From positions 84,206,348 through 84,270,347 of the forward strand of contig CM073887.1 of assembly GCA_037176705.1 (NCBI GenBank): a stretch of 64,000 nucleotides of DNA, written 5' to 3'. Shown in pieces: positions 23,333 to 36,500 of this stretch. The position numbers and the translations under genes are program-made. The notes under the pieces are model-generated. The model worked only from the letters and a program-made list of their open reading frames with translations. It had not been told where the DNA came from and did no database searches. This stretch comes from Molossus alvarezi (taxonomy: Eukaryota > Chordata > Mammalia > Chiroptera > Molossidae). Position 1 is the stretch's first letter; the number at the start of each line of letters is the position of its first letter.

Positions 23333-23922
23333 TGTCTTAATTCATTTGGGCTGCTATAACAAAATGCCATAGACTGGGTAGCTTATAAACAATAGAAATT
23401 GATTACTCCCAGTTCTGGAGCCTGGAAGACTGAGATCAGGCCCAGGCCCGTTTGGCTCAGCGGTTAGAGCATCAGCCCAAGGACCAGAGTCCCGGGTTCA
23501 GTTCCCGCTAAGGGCACGTACCTTGGTTGTAGTTTGTCCCTGGCCTCGGTTGGGGTCGTGTGGGTGGCAACCAGTCCATGTGTCTCTCTCACATCGATGT
23601 TTATCTCTCTTCCTTTCTCTCTCCCTCCCACTCTATCTGAAGATAAATGCAAAAATGTCCTCGGTGAGGATAAAAAAAAAAAAGACTGAGATCAGGGTGC
23701 CAGCATGGTCGGATGAGGGCCGTCTTCTGGTTGCAGACTTCTGCTTGAGTGGTAGAAGGGGTGAGGGGTCTTCTGGAGCCTATCATGAGGAAACTTATCC
23801 CATTCATGAGGGCTCCATTCTCATGACTTAATCATCTTCCAAAGGCCCCACTTAATACCATCACATTTGGCATTAGGTTTTCAACATGAGTTTTGGAGGG
23901 ACACTCATTTCATACTGTAGCA
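23333..23922 (-). mobile_element. MaLR-type LTR (MST/MLT1), split by a SINE
   Basis: Left part TTAATTCATTTGGGCTGCTA, ACAAAATGCCATAGACTGGG; right part GAGGGCCGTCTTCTGGTTGC, AACATGAGTTTTGGAGGGAC. This is the reverse complement of the ERVL-MaLR LTR pattern. Non-coding and old. Confidence 0.8.
23441..23681 (+). mobile_element. Ves-type SINE inside the MaLR LTR
   Basis: Head CCCAGGCCCGTTTGGCTCAG, tail GTGAGGATAAAAAAAA. Target duplication AAGACTGAGATCAGG at 23426-23440 and 23682-23696. Confidence 0.93.
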
Positions 23923-24371
23923 GCAAACCCATTGCTGCTCCAAGATTCTGTGCATTCAAGACTAGTTCAGGAGAAAACCAACTTGGTGGCCAACAGCTTA
24001 TCTATGGCCTGACACTCCCCTTCCGCTTTCAGTAGAGAAGACCTACTTTGAACCTCAACTTGCCCTGCCCACTCGAGGGCAGTTAGTCTCTTCTTCTGTG
24101 CTCACATGACTGCTAACTCACTGTACTTCCACGTTTTACAAAATTGTCCATTGGATATTTCCCAGGCTAGGCCCCTTCATTTTCTTTCCAGGGGTTGGTT
24201 GCTACCTGAAAACTCAGACTCAGAGTGTATGTAAAATGGTCAGAACTCCCAGTATAGAGAGGGCATGTCCTAGGGCCATTGGCCCAGATCAGGTCTCCAA
24301 CTTCCTGCAGTCATCTTTCTTAAGTTTGCACCATGGCCCAATCTACCCCAAGCTCCTCTTAGGGCAGACCC

Positions 24372-24383
24372 AAAAGGAAGTGA
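24372..24383 (+). promoter_or_regulatory. Candidate PU.1/ETS site upstream of HK3
   Basis: AAAAGGAAGTGA, a good match to the purine-rich PU.1/ETS core (GGAA preceded by A-rich bases), lies about 70-160 bp before the presumed HK3 first exon. PU.1 is a known activator of HK3 in myeloid cells. The site's use here is inference. Confidence 0.4.
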
Positions 24384-24439
24384 ACTAGCTGTTGTCTAAT
24401 AAGAGGGTGGGGCTTGGGGACATTATTACTCAGGTTACT

Positions 24440-24540
24440 TGTGAGTTTCACTTTGGGTGCAAACCAGGTCAGTGGGATGCCTCACACTGAGAGAAAAGAG
24501 CTCAGGCCTGAGGAGACTGACCAGCGGCTGCTTTCCCCAG
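24440..24540 (+). other. HK3: Probable HK3 non-coding first exon
   Basis: A GC-balanced stretch ends precisely at CTTTCCCCAG|GTAAGAGC, a strong donor at 24541. It lies 2.1 kb upstream of the acceptor (cctcccatag) of the first coding exon, which carries 26 nt of 5' UTR before the ATG. The 5' limit is a guess; no TATA box was identified. Inferred from position and splice signal only. Confidence 0.45.
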
Positions 24541-26660
24541 GTAAGAGCCTCCTCCTCTGTTTATTTCCTACCTGCCTCAGCTCAAACCCTCACCCTCATC
24601 TCTGCTGCTTGGCCCATACTGGACTACCTGCCCACGCGATTTACAAAACTGTATTAGCACCTACATATGCTGAACCCTGTGCTGGGCATTGAAGATGCAG
24701 AGGTGACTCAGATATGGTGGTTCCAGACTCAGGGAATGCTGAACGAAGGCTAGATAGCAGGAGGCAGAGTGAAGCTTGTAGTTAGTGTATAGCCTGAGTA
24801 TGAAGGGAAGTAGTGAGAGGAAGCTTGGTTGGAGGACTGTGAGAGAGACCTGTAATGTCACAACAAAGAGTTTTGGACTTATTTTTTTCTGCAGTGGGAA
24901 TCATCACAATGTGACATTTGACTTCTTTTCTTAGGGGAGATAGATCTGGGGAATGACATGACAAAATCTATCTTTGCCCACTCACTCTGGTGACATGTTG
25001 AGAGTTGGAGTGGGGAGGTGGACAAGACTAGATCAGGAGAAGCTGGAGGACAGAAGAGTCATAGGCAAAAGTGAAGGAGAAAATGAATGTGGCTTTGACT
25101 GTTGAGTTTGACATCTGGGACATGATGTCTAATAGACCATAAAATTTGGAATTTGGGGATGAGTAAGATAAAGAGTGAGTGTGGAAAGGAGAGCTATCAG
25201 AAACCTGAACCCCATCGTTTAAGCAGAGAAGGAGTTAATGAAGAAGATGAGACATTTAGGAAGGAGACCAAGGAGGAACTGGCTGTTAAAGCCAAAGGAC
25301 AAGAGGATTTTGTAGTGAAGGGAATGCTCATGGCTTTGCATGCCTGAGAGAAGGCAGTACTGGTGGAGACTGGAGACTGAGAACTGGGCAGTCAGGAGAC
25401 TATTGGTGAACACAGGGAGTGATGGGAGTAGAAAGTATGAGGGGTGGCAGGGATGGGAAGGTGTCTTTTCTGCAGTTTGCTTTTCCAGAAGAGATGGAGT
25501 GATTCGGTGGACAGATGCCTTCTGCCCATCTTGGGCCCTCCACTGTATTTATCATTTCCTTCATTTCTGAAGGGCACCTGGATCACTGAAGGCTCCCTTG
25601 GGATCCTCCTGGAACAGCAATACGACCTCTAGCTTGAGTGAACATAGCACCTGACGTTTCTATAGTCCTTTACAATGTGTGGAGGACTTTCAAAATTATT
25701 AACTCCTTTAATCCTAACAGGAACTGCTTTTTTTTCCTGTTCTAAAAGAGGGAATTGAGGTTCATAGAGTTCCCATTCAGATACAGCTAAATAAATCTGA
25801 AGACACCAAGCAAGGTTCTTTTGTTCTCATTATCTCATTTGCTCCACACAGCCCTTTGACTTATGTTGGTCTCATTTGGCAGATGAAGAAAATCAGGTCC
25901 TGAGACTGAACTACCTGGGGCAGTGGCTCTGAGACCCTTTAAATTAAATTTCCCAAAGCATTTTCCCAGGTGTTATTCCTTATAATTCTCACAACAATCT
26001 TGTACAGGTAGACATTTCCTTCTGTGTTACAGATGAAGAAAATGAAGTTCAAAGAAGTCATAAATGACTTTCCCAAAGTTTGTGCCACTACTGGGAGCCC
26101 TTACTGAAGCACAGATCCATCCCCCAGCCCCCATCTCTCCTCAGGAAGAAATCCATGCACCTCAGCTTGACATAAAGACTGTCTGCAGTCCAGCCTGCTT
26201 GTTGCTCCAGCACATCACACCCTTTCTTCCAAAAGCTCTAGCACATTTCTGAACTCCCAAGCACAGCAGCATGTCCATCTTGATTGATGCCTATGTCAAC
26301 CCGACTGATTGCTATAGGGCTGTGAAGTCCTTGAAGGTTGGGCTTTGACTGGCTTCATCTGTACCCCAGCATCCAGCAGAGTAGGCATCAGGAACCAGTA
26401 AATGTGAACGAATGACAATGAATGAAAGGCATTGGGAATAGAAATCAGCCTTCCTGGTGCTCTCTTATTACACATGCTTCTGGAAACTTGAAAGCCTTCT
26501 GGTTGATTACTAAGGGATCTTTGATGGTCAGAGGTTCTGAGCTTTGCCCATAGCTTCCTTCCTGTCCCCTTCAGAAAGAAGAAAGTTAAGGGTCTGAGTA
26601 ACAGCCCCCTAGGGCCTGTAGAGTAAGTGGTTCACCCAGGCTGCCTCTTTCCTCCCATAG
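24541..26660. other. Presumed HK3 intron 1
   Basis: 24650-25480 is an old unclassified repeat; 25630-26060 holds two MIR-like pieces and 26270-26430 an L2-like end. No coding exon seen. Confidence 0.45.
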
Positions 26661-26782
26661 GTGGCCAACCCACATTGTGGAAGCACATGGATTCCATTCA
26701 GCCTGTAGAGTTGTGGCAAGACGAAGGAACCTCTGGCTGCCCTCAGGAGGGCTTTTCCTGCTCCCTGGACAGCTCTGAGCTG
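26661..26782 (+). CDS. HK3: HK3 first coding exon (residues 1-32; CDS from 26687)
   Basis: Acceptor cctcccatag, 26 nt of 5' UTR, then ATG at 26687-26689. Encodes [14 protein letters not shown] and ends DSSEL in phase 0 with a GTAAGT donor. Hydrophilic N-terminus with no mitochondrial anchor. Confidence 0.93.
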
Positions 26783-29700
26783 GTAAGTTCAGCACTGGGT
26801 TCCTGTCCTATATCCATTGAGGGCTGCCAAAAGCAGGATTGACTGAAGAGGATGTGGGACCATGGGATCACACGTAGGTAGCCCCTTCCAGTGTTCAGAG
26901 TTTTTCATATCTGATCTGGTAACTATCTCCTACGAGGCTGCACACAACTGTAAAGTGGGGATTAGCTCCTCACTTTTCAGATCCAGGAAAGGGGACTTAG
27001 AGAAGTGATGTGCCTCGGGTTAAGGCATGACAGGAGCCTGAGCTGAGCTGAGGTGTTTCAGCCTCAAATATATTGCTTGCTATATAGATACCAACTCTGC
27101 CTCAAAGTCTAGAAAGGACCCTCTTGGCATTCTCTGGTAGAAAGCTGTGGTCTTTTTTTTTTCTTTATTGATTTTAGAGAGAGAAGAGGGGAGAGGGAGA
27201 GACAGAAACATTAATGAGAGAGAACATCAATTGGCTGCTTCCTGCATGCCCCCCACTGGGGACAGGCCCACAACCTGGACATGTGCCCTGATTGGGAATT
27301 GAACTGGTGACCTCTTGGTGCATTGGGTGACGCTCAACCACTGAGCCACACTGACCAGGCAAAAGCTGTGTTCTTAAGGCCCTTTCTTTCCCCACTTCTC
27401 TAGACACTCTTGCAGGTCTCCCTCCCCTCCACACAGCCATGTAGTCAGGCACACAGAGATGAGGTTACAGTGGAACTTACTCCACATATGTTTCCGGTTA
27501 GCCCAGAAGTGAGTCTTGCTTTCTTTTGTCATCTTGACCAAGATCTAGAGTCCTTGCATACCACATCCTTGAGCAGGAAACACTTGTGTAAGCCATTTCC
27601 TATCTCTTAGTCTCTGTTTCCTCATCAGTAAAATGGAGAAAAAGAAAATCAAGTCCTCCCCCCACCTGGAGGGTTAAGTGAGTTACAGGAGATATAAAGG
27701 ACAGAGGCAGCCCTGTGAAAGGGTTCTCCAATTGGTCAGTCCCTGCAGCTTCTTTACTTTTCCAGTTTGTTCTGGCATCTGCTGCACTTGACTTGTTGCC
27801 CAAACTGTGGGGGTGTCACCCCTCACTGCATTTCATGCTCCCACTTCACCCTTGTCCAACCTCTGCCCCAGACCCTACTGGACACATTTCCTCTGTGCAG
27901 TACCCACAACTGGGCCACAGGAGTGAGCAATGCCTGCCACCATCTCCCACTCACTTTATGTCCCTGCTTCCTGAGTCTCCCATGTTGGTTCCACGTCTGC
28001 CCTGCTGACTTCCTTGCACACACCTGCAGTTTAAAGACATTCCCTTCGGCTTTGGGAGATTTCACAGGAATGCCATAGCCCCATGGCCTTGGCCCCACCT
28101 CGGCTCCTCTTCCCATGCTTGCTCAGAGCGCAACCCCTTCTCAGATTCTCCCACCAGGTCTCTTTTTGTCACCTGAGGGGCAATAAATCAGGCTCTCCAG
28201 GCCAGTTTTACCTTGTGCTCTGAGGAAAGGAAACCCATATTTCAGTGAGCTTGTCCTATAGGCCAGCCACTGTTCCACCCCTTCTCAGTCCTCATAGAAA
28301 GAATGGGTGCTATTCCTTCTCTTGCTGGGTAGAGCAGGGAACCTCCTCAGAGAGATGAAGCAATGGGCCCAGACTAACCTACGTGCAAGTTGGTCGAGGA
28401 GCCAGCTGTGAAGCCATATTGGATTCAGCCTCTCTCAAATGCTTTGCTTCTTGCTCTCCTGGCTGAGGTATTTCCCCACTCTTCCCTGGGAGAGGTTGAG
28501 GGTAAACTCCAGTAGCTTCTCCTGGCTGCTACACACCCATCAATTGGTCAGGGAAGTCCTCCTGTCTTTCTTGTGACTTCTGCCATCTCCTTATCATTCC
28601 TCCTGAACCTTTCACTGGACCCAGGAGGAAAATAAAGAAAAAACACCCATCTGCCCAAGCCTCCAAATCCATAATTCTGCTGTTATCATTAAGCAATGAA
28701 ACACATCCTTCACACCTGAACAGTACTTTACACTTTCATGTACGTGATCCCCTTTAATTCTTATGCCCCCACAACCACTCAATTGACGAATTCTTCCTGA
28801 GTATTGCCAGCCTTGAGCCTCAAGATGCAGCTGTGAATAAGACATGGCCCTAGCACTGGAGGCTTGAGGCCTTCTGAGTATTATTATTCTTTGGGTTTTG
28901 CATAAGAGGCAACTTGTTATCTCAGAGAGAAGTTTGACTTGCCCAGGGCCACACAGCCAGGAAGCGGCAACACTGAGATATAACTTTTCTCAGCCCAGAT
29001 CCTAGGGGGTTTCTTCACTGCAATCTTCATAAATTTTGGGTTCTTTTCAGAAACCGCTAGCTTTTATAAGGCTTCACACTTATGTAGAAACATTCCTGTA
29101 GTCAGACAGATCCAGGTCCAAATCCCACCCTGCGCCTTAATAGCCGCTTGGCTCAGGCAGACAACTGTCCCTGTCTGAGCTCAGTGTCCTCATTTTAACA
29201 GGAGTGACCCTTCTGCACATTCGTGACTGCTGTAAGCCTCTGCTTGATGTGAACACGGAGCCAAATGTCTGGCTCCTATTAGGGTCCTTTGCTGCCTTAG
29301 AGTTCTGTTTTCCGTCAATTCTTAAAGCAGGGGTGGGACAGAGTCATCCCATCCACCTCAGTGGGCAGCTTCTCTTTCCAGTCTCTCCCGGTCTCCTTAT
29401 CCAAGTGCCCTAGTGGTTACTTAACAAATACAGTTTGGGACAGCAGGTTACAGGAACAGAATGCCTGTGCAACAGGAGGCAGGGGTCTGGGAAAGGCTAA
29501 GCCCAGGAGAATGGAGTCATGAGCTGGGACCTTCCACTGAAACCAGAGAGGCTGCTGGGCCTCTTTGAAGGGTGGGCCAGAAGGTTGTCCAGAGGAAGTT
29601 TTCATTAGAGGGGAGGTAGAAGGGCTCTTTAAGCTCCCCCACAGTGGGCTTCTGGTGGAGAAGAACCCAGGGTATCCTCTCCTTTGCTTTCCCTGACTAC

Positions 29701-30528
29701 TCACCCTCCCTTCATTCTGATCTACTCCTGGCCCAGCCTTCCTCCAAATTTATCCCCTTGCACTGAAGAAAATCCCTTTATGCTCTTTCTTTAGATTTTC
29801 AAATGTCTCATTCCCTTCCTTCCCTTAGGTCACCTCCACAGGAAGACCTTTCCAGACCAATATCCAAAAATGCCTTTACCTCCCTGGTCACTCTCAGTTT
29901 CTATTCCTGCTTTAAAAAAAAAAACAAAAAAAAACTACCATTGCTACCAGACCATCTTATCTGTTTACTTGCTTATTTTCTGTCCCTTCACTGGAGTCTG
30001 AGCTCCACGAGAGCAGGCCTTGGCTGGTGGTGCAGCGTTCAGCGCTTAGCATAGTGCTGGGAATGTTGGTGGGCCTCAACCAACGTGTGTGGGAGGGACG
30101 GCCGACAGGGGAGGCTTGTCCTCTGCAGTGTGGCCTCAAAATTCTGCTCACCACATCACCTTCAGACTCCCTGTCATGTTTTTCTGAGTTCTATCCTCTT
30201 ACCTCAGTTTCCCTACTGTCACATGCTGATGTTTGGCTTGGCAGGTTTTGAGACATCACGTGACCTCTCCCTACATGTCCTGCTCCTCCATAAAGGGAGC
30301 TTTCGGGGTGTGACATAGTCCTAGGCTCACAAGGATTCTGGGCTGGGAAAGCCTTGGGGGAGGACTCATAGGTCCTAGGACCACCACCAAGCCTCAGAGC
30401 ATCCCTGGGTGGCCACACTGGGCCCCAGATGAATCACTCCTCAAAGAGCCCCAGCCCCTAGCAGCTTCAGCACTGTTCAGCACTGGTCTATTGGAGAGAG
30501 CAGAACAATGAACACTGATGGTGTGTTC

Positions 30529-30572
<44 letters not shown>

Positions 30573-33500
30573 CTGGGCTTGTTCAGGCTCCAAAATCAAG
30601 TGGATCTTGAGAGGGAAGCACCTGAACTTGAAGTTTGTTCAAGCACATATTCATTCATTTGCTCCTTCAATGACAACCCACCGAGAAGCTTGGCTCTGGG
30701 TATTGGGGACCCAGAGAAAATCAGTTGTGGTGTGTTGGGAGAAAGGCCTTACCAAACTCTGAATTCAATAAAGTAGGAAGGTGTGGGGGTGTAGTTAGCT
30801 GAGGAGCCATGAGGGAATAAAACAGGTGGACATGGGTAGGTTTTCCCTCCAGAAATGAGCCCTCTGAGGATGTAGGAGCTGGGTGCCCACTCTAAGTGGC
30901 CAGAGAGCCAGAGTGTATAAAGAGGTGAGGGCGGGGCTGGATGATGCTGAGACCAGCAAGGCTCAGAAAGGGTTTAGGCCAGCCTGGGGAAGTCGAGGGA
31001 GCGATGCTGGTTTGGACAGTTGAGAGGAGGTATGAGCTGGCAAGGGCTGGCCTGTCCTGGTTGGAGCTGGGGAGCTTGGCTAGGCCAACTGGGCTCCTGA
31101 CCAGAGGTCAGCCTGTTTTTCTCCAGGTGCAGGAGTGCTTGAACCAATTCAAGGTGACGGGCACACAGTTGCGGCAGATCCAAGCTAGCCTCCTGGGCTC
31201 CATGGAGCAGGCACTGAGGGGCCAGGCTAGCCCCACCGCTGCTGTCCGGATGCTGCCCACATATGTGTGGTCCACCCCACATGGCACTGGTGGGTGACAT
31301 AGACTAAGACAGGTGGCCAGGCCTGGGGAGAGGGTTGTAATCTGGGGAGGAGGAAATTTCTAATTCTTGTCCCTATTTCTAAGGTCCCTTGACAAGACTT
31401 TGCAGGTCTTGGGAATGTTTCTTGGAGGCAGAGGGCTTAGTATCAACAGCTGCATACCTCTCTGTGATCTCTTGTCCTCAGAGCAAGGAGACTTCGTGGT
31501 GCTGGAGCTGGGAGCCACGGGGGCTTCACTGCGTGTCCTGTGGGTGACCCTGACGGGCATTGAGGGACACTGGATTGAGCCCCAGAGCCAGGAGTTTTTG
31601 ATCCCCCAAGAGGTGATGCTGGGTCCTGGTCAGCAGGTGAGGGCTCACTGCCCGGGCTTTGGGACCACAGGGTGGCTGGGGCTCTGGTGACAGAGCTGAG
31701 CCCTTTATGTGTCCCACAGCTCTTTGACTTTGCTGCTCGCTGCCTGTCTGAGTTCCTGGATGCGCTCCCTGTGGGCAACCAGAGCCTGCAGCTTGGGTTC
31801 AACTTCTCCTTCCCTTGTCACCAAACGGGCCTGGACAGGGTGAGGCAGAGTGAGCCTAGGATGGTGTGAGGAGGGGCTGCAGCCCCATGAAGGCTGTTGG
31901 AGTGACCCCACTTTTCTGCCCTCAGAGTACCCTCATTTACTGGACTAAAGGTTTTAGGTGCAGTGGTGTGGAAGGCCAGGATGTGGTCCAGCTGCTTCGA
32001 GATGCCATTGAGAGGCAGGGGGTGAGTGGAGACAGGGGCGCTGGGTGCCTAGGACCTGCCCTGTGCTTCTAGGAGGGCCTGCTTTCCTTTCCCACTTACA
32101 TCCTTTATTCAGTTTAACCCTGGGGTAAATGCTGCTACCATTCCCATTCTCTAGGTAAAGAGACTGAGGCCAAGAAAGGTCAAATCGATGAATGGTTAGG
32201 ACTGTGGAGGGTGGAAACAAAAATGAAAAGTCTTGACCATGTCCTCAAAGACCTCATGGTCTGGTGGGGAAAGCATTCCAAAAAAATGGTCCCTGTTGAG
32301 GAGGTGGTTTCGATGACTCTGGGAGCCCTGGGGAGGACCTGATGGGACTCAAGCAGCAACTGAAGGAGGAGTTTGCCAGGTGCACAGGCTGGGGCTGGGA
32401 AGATGTAGTTTCAGAGAAGGGCAAAGGTCTGGATGCCTGAGGAGGCCAGTCTGTCTAGACAAATGGCCGCTGTTCTGTGAGAGTGGCTGAAAGTCCAGGC
32501 TGGGAGGAAGGGGCTTGAGGAGTCTGGCCAGGGTGAGAGTGAGCCAGCAAGGGGCTCCAGTGTGCTCTTCAAGGTGCCAGGCTCCCTGGTCCTGGTCCTG
32601 TGAGGAGCACTGGTGTTCTGGAGAGGGTCGCTGAGGGTGGGAGCCACTGAGACCCCCAAGGCCTGAGTTGGGGGTGGAGGAGCCAAAGGAGCATGGGATG
32701 GAGGAACCTTCCTCTATGGGGTGGAGGACCCAGAGTATTTGTGACACAGATGTGTGGGGCACATGAACATGTGTTTTATGAACTCTGGGTGTCTCTATCA
32801 AAGACAGGGCCCAGCTCTGCCCAACCCCCAGGTTCCCCTGCTCTGCCTCCTCACTGTCCAGGCCTACAGCATTGATGTGGTTGCCGTGGTGAATGACACG
32901 GTGGGAACCATGATGGGCTGCGAGCCAGGGTCTGAGCCGTGTGAGGTCGGGCTCGTTGTAGGTAAGCATGGGCCATTTGTGGCAGTAGGTGGGGGGCACG
33001 GTTGCTTGGTGGGCAGGCCCTGATGGGGTCATCTCTGCCAGACACTGGCACCAATGCGTGTTACATGGAGGAGGCACGACACGTGGCAGTGCTGGACGAG
33101 GACCGGGGCCGCGTCTGCGTCAGCATTGAGTGGGGCTCCTTCGGCGACGATGAGGCCCTCGGGCCAGTGCTGACCACCTTTGACCACATCCTAGACCAGG
33201 AGTCCGTGAATCCCGGTGCCCAGAGGTGGCCTGACCTTCTGCTCTAGGCCCTGCCCTGCTCCTCACTCCCTCTGCTCCAGCCCTGAGGGCCCAGCCTCTC
33301 CCTTCCAGCAGCTCCAGGTTGCTCCTCTGGGGCCTGGTCAGGCTCTAAGAAGGAGGGGCTCAAGTTTCTAGAACTCAGTTTTCAGCCTTTGGCCTTCCCT
33401 TATTTCTGACTCTAGCTAGCCCTGACAGGAGTTGGACATTGGGGGTGGCTGAGCAAAGTGTCCCCACCCTCCTTTGGGTCCTGTCGCCCTCCAGAATCTC

Positions 33501-36500
33501 ACTAAACCTAACCTAAGCAGGAGGAGGCAGTGACATCTGAGTCAACACCTACCTGTCTTCTGGGAGGCCATTTGCTTCTGGAACCTCTAGTCTGGGGACC
33601 CCAAAGAAAATGACCCCTCCTTGAGGGCTCTTGCAGGTGGGCCCAGGTGGGCCACGGGCTTAGGAAAGCTCTGTCCAGCCACCCTTCCGGCCTGCAGGTT
33701 TGAGAAGATGATTGGCGGCCTGTACCTGGGTGAGCTGGTGCGACAGGTGCTGGCTCACCTGGCCCAGCACGGGATCCTCTTTGGTGGCTGTACCTCCCCT
33801 GCCCTGATGAGCCAAGGAAGCATCCTCCTGGAGCATGTGGCTGAGATGGAGGAGTGAGTGTGAGGAGCCAGTGGGATCAGACAATGGGATTCTCTGTTTG
33901 GGGGAAGGAGGATGCTCTGTCCTCAGGTAGCCATGGGACTTTGGGGGAAGGGGGCAGGGAATATCTGGGATATCTGAGCCTCAAAGCAGCACCCTGTCCC
34001 CCCAGCCCCTTGGCCGGGACTGCCCGTGTGCACGCTATCCTGCAGGACTTGGGCCTGAGCCCAGGGGCCTCAGACGCTAAGCTGGTGCAGCATGTGTGTG
34101 TGGCTGTGTGCACTCGAGCTGCCCAGCTCTGCGCTGCTGCCCTGGCTGCTGTCCTCACCCACCTCCAGCACAGCCGGGAGCAGCAGGCACTTCAGATCGC
34201 TGTGGCCACTGGAGGCCGAGTGTTTGAGCGACACTCCAGGTATTGGGAAAATACAGATCCTGTGTGAGCAGGTAGCAGGAACATGTATATGTGACGCACA
34301 CTCAAAGGGCACTCTGGTATCATGGCTGCAGGGTGGTGGGTATGAATGGCACACAAGCTGAGTGAGGCTAGATGAGGGCTAGGGGACCAGAAGAGGCTAG
34401 AGGAGTGAAAAGATGCTTCTTGGGTGTGCAAGGGAGGGGTCCCTGGTGGCACTGGGCATGTAGTTGGTGTACAGATAAATTTAGAATTAAACTGATTTGA
34501 AATGATGGGGCCCAGGCTTCAGTAAGCCCTGGGGTCAGGGCCCATTGCCAAGCCAGGGTGGGCATGTGTCTGTGTAGGTTCCTCAGCATCCTGCAGGAGA
34601 CAGTGAAACTCCTGGCCCCTGGATGTGACGTTTCCTTCACCCCTTCTGTGGATGGGGGCGGTCGCGGTGTGGCAATGGTGACCGCTGTGGCTGCCCGCCT
34701 GGCTGCCCACCGGCGCCTACTGGAGGAGACCCTGGCACCTTTCCGGCTGAAGCACGAGCAGCTGGCAATGGTGCAAGCACAGATGCGGGAGGCCATGGCC
34801 AAGGGGCTCCAAGGGGAGGCCTCCTCCCTCCGAATGCTGCCCACTTACGTCCGGGCCACTCCTGATGGCAGTGGTGAGGACCTAGCCTGAGTGTGTATGC
34901 TGGGGTGAGGCCATCCACTCTGTCCTGGCACTGAGGGTTTCTGCCCCACAGAGCGGGGGGACTTCCTGGCACTGGACCTTGGAGGAACCAACTTCCGAGT
35001 CCTCCTAGTACATGTGGCCGCAGAAGGTGTGGAGATCACCAGCCAGGTCTATTCTATCCCTGAGTGCGTGGCTCAGGGCTCTGGACAACAGGTACCCACA
35101 GCCTGGGTCTCAGTTGGGGTGGGGAAGGGCAAGGTGTCCCCACCACCACCACGCTGACTTGCCTGCTCTTCAGCTCTTTGATCACATCGTGGACTGCATC
35201 CTGGACTTCCAGCAGAAGCACGGCCTGAATGGGCAGAGCCTCCCACTGGGTTTCACCTTCTCCTTCCCGTGCAGGCAGCTTGGTTTGGACCAGGTGAGGG
35301 ATGGAGGGCTGGGAGAAGCCATCCCAAGGGGCTTCCCACCCACATGCTCCTCATGGAGTCGGCAGGAGGCTGGGGAGAGACTTCAGGTGTCCTGGACTAG
35401 GGTGAGGGCCAGGTGGAGGCACCATTAGGCAGAGCCTACACTCTGCCTCAGTTTCCCTAGATGTAGAGTGCCCAAGGGGATGGATGTGGTGAAGTGGCTT
35501 GAAATCCAGGGTCATGAAGAAGCCTGGGATGGAGAAGGACATGAGTATCCCTGGGGACTGCCAATAAACAGGGGAGTGGAACCAGGGTTAGCACTAGGTA
35601 CTTGGGAGCATTGTGAGCCCAGATCCGCGCTGAACGCAGCACTGGTGTCCTGGCCTAGGGACCTGCAGGGAGCATCATTTGCTCCAGTCTCTCAAAGGGG
35701 CTGTGCTCACACAGGTTCTTTGCCCTCTCCCCCTTCCCAGCCGGCCAGAGTCCCTCTCAGTGTCTGGTGGGGGTTGGGTGCCTAACTGGGGTGGCAGAGC
35801 AGCAGGCATTCAGGACACACCTCTGCCTGTCCTTCAACAAGAACGCTAGACTTTTCGTGCACACTTGAGGCCTGTCAGGGAAACAGCTCCTCCTAGACCT
35901 CTGGTCCAAGTTCCCAGGAGTCCCCTCCTTAAAACCCCAACTTCTGCTGAGAAGTTGCTATGATGAGGGCACACTGTTCCTGAAGTTGCCCGCTGTGTTA
36001 CTCCAGACCCACATCACTGAACAGCACTGCCTTCTCGGCACCCATCAGCCCTTGTGTGGCTGTCGCCCTCTGCCCCAGCTCTGCCCTCCCAGATGCATGC
36101 CTCTGCCCTCTGCCTTCCTTTGTACTGCACGGTCCACAGCATCTCTCTGCTGGTCCTCTTGCTCCAGGCTAAGAAGCTGGTGCCTTTTGATTATTTCTTG
36201 TAAGGGGAGGGAAGCAGGTGGGATTTTGCAGGTGGGATTCTTGCATGCAAAATCAGACATGCAAGACACATGAACCTATTGATCTTCTATCACTGCACTA
36301 AATTTGTGTTGAGCCCACATTCTTTGAAGGGGTGAAAACTTAATATTGATCAATTCAGAGACTCCATTCCCCAGGTAGGGGCCCCTCTCAGCTGCAAAGC
36401 ATTCATTCTTTGCTATAAAGAATGTGCAGACACAAAGGGAAAACTCTTGGAGAGACACCCAGGCCCCCACTGTCTGGATTTGCCACTTGCTCTCTTGGGT

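Larger units (their letters stand above)
18641..24371. other. Intergenic region UIMC1-HK3
   Basis: Contains one SINE, two MIRs, an unclassified old repeat (about 22150-22480) and the MaLR LTR. No exon, CpG island or RNA gene recognised. Base composition rises in GC toward the right. Confidence 0.5.
26783..31126. other. HK3 intron 2
   Basis: Contains a SINE (27155-27361), MIR-like stretches near 28240-28420, 28700-28990 and 29090-29210, an L2 end and a CA microsatellite. Nothing coding recognised. Confidence 0.5.

Noticed and set aside
32349..33077. Minus-strand open frame of about 240 codons opposite HK3
   Set aside because: Antisense to an HK3 intron and exon; the composition mirrors the coding strand and no domain is visible.
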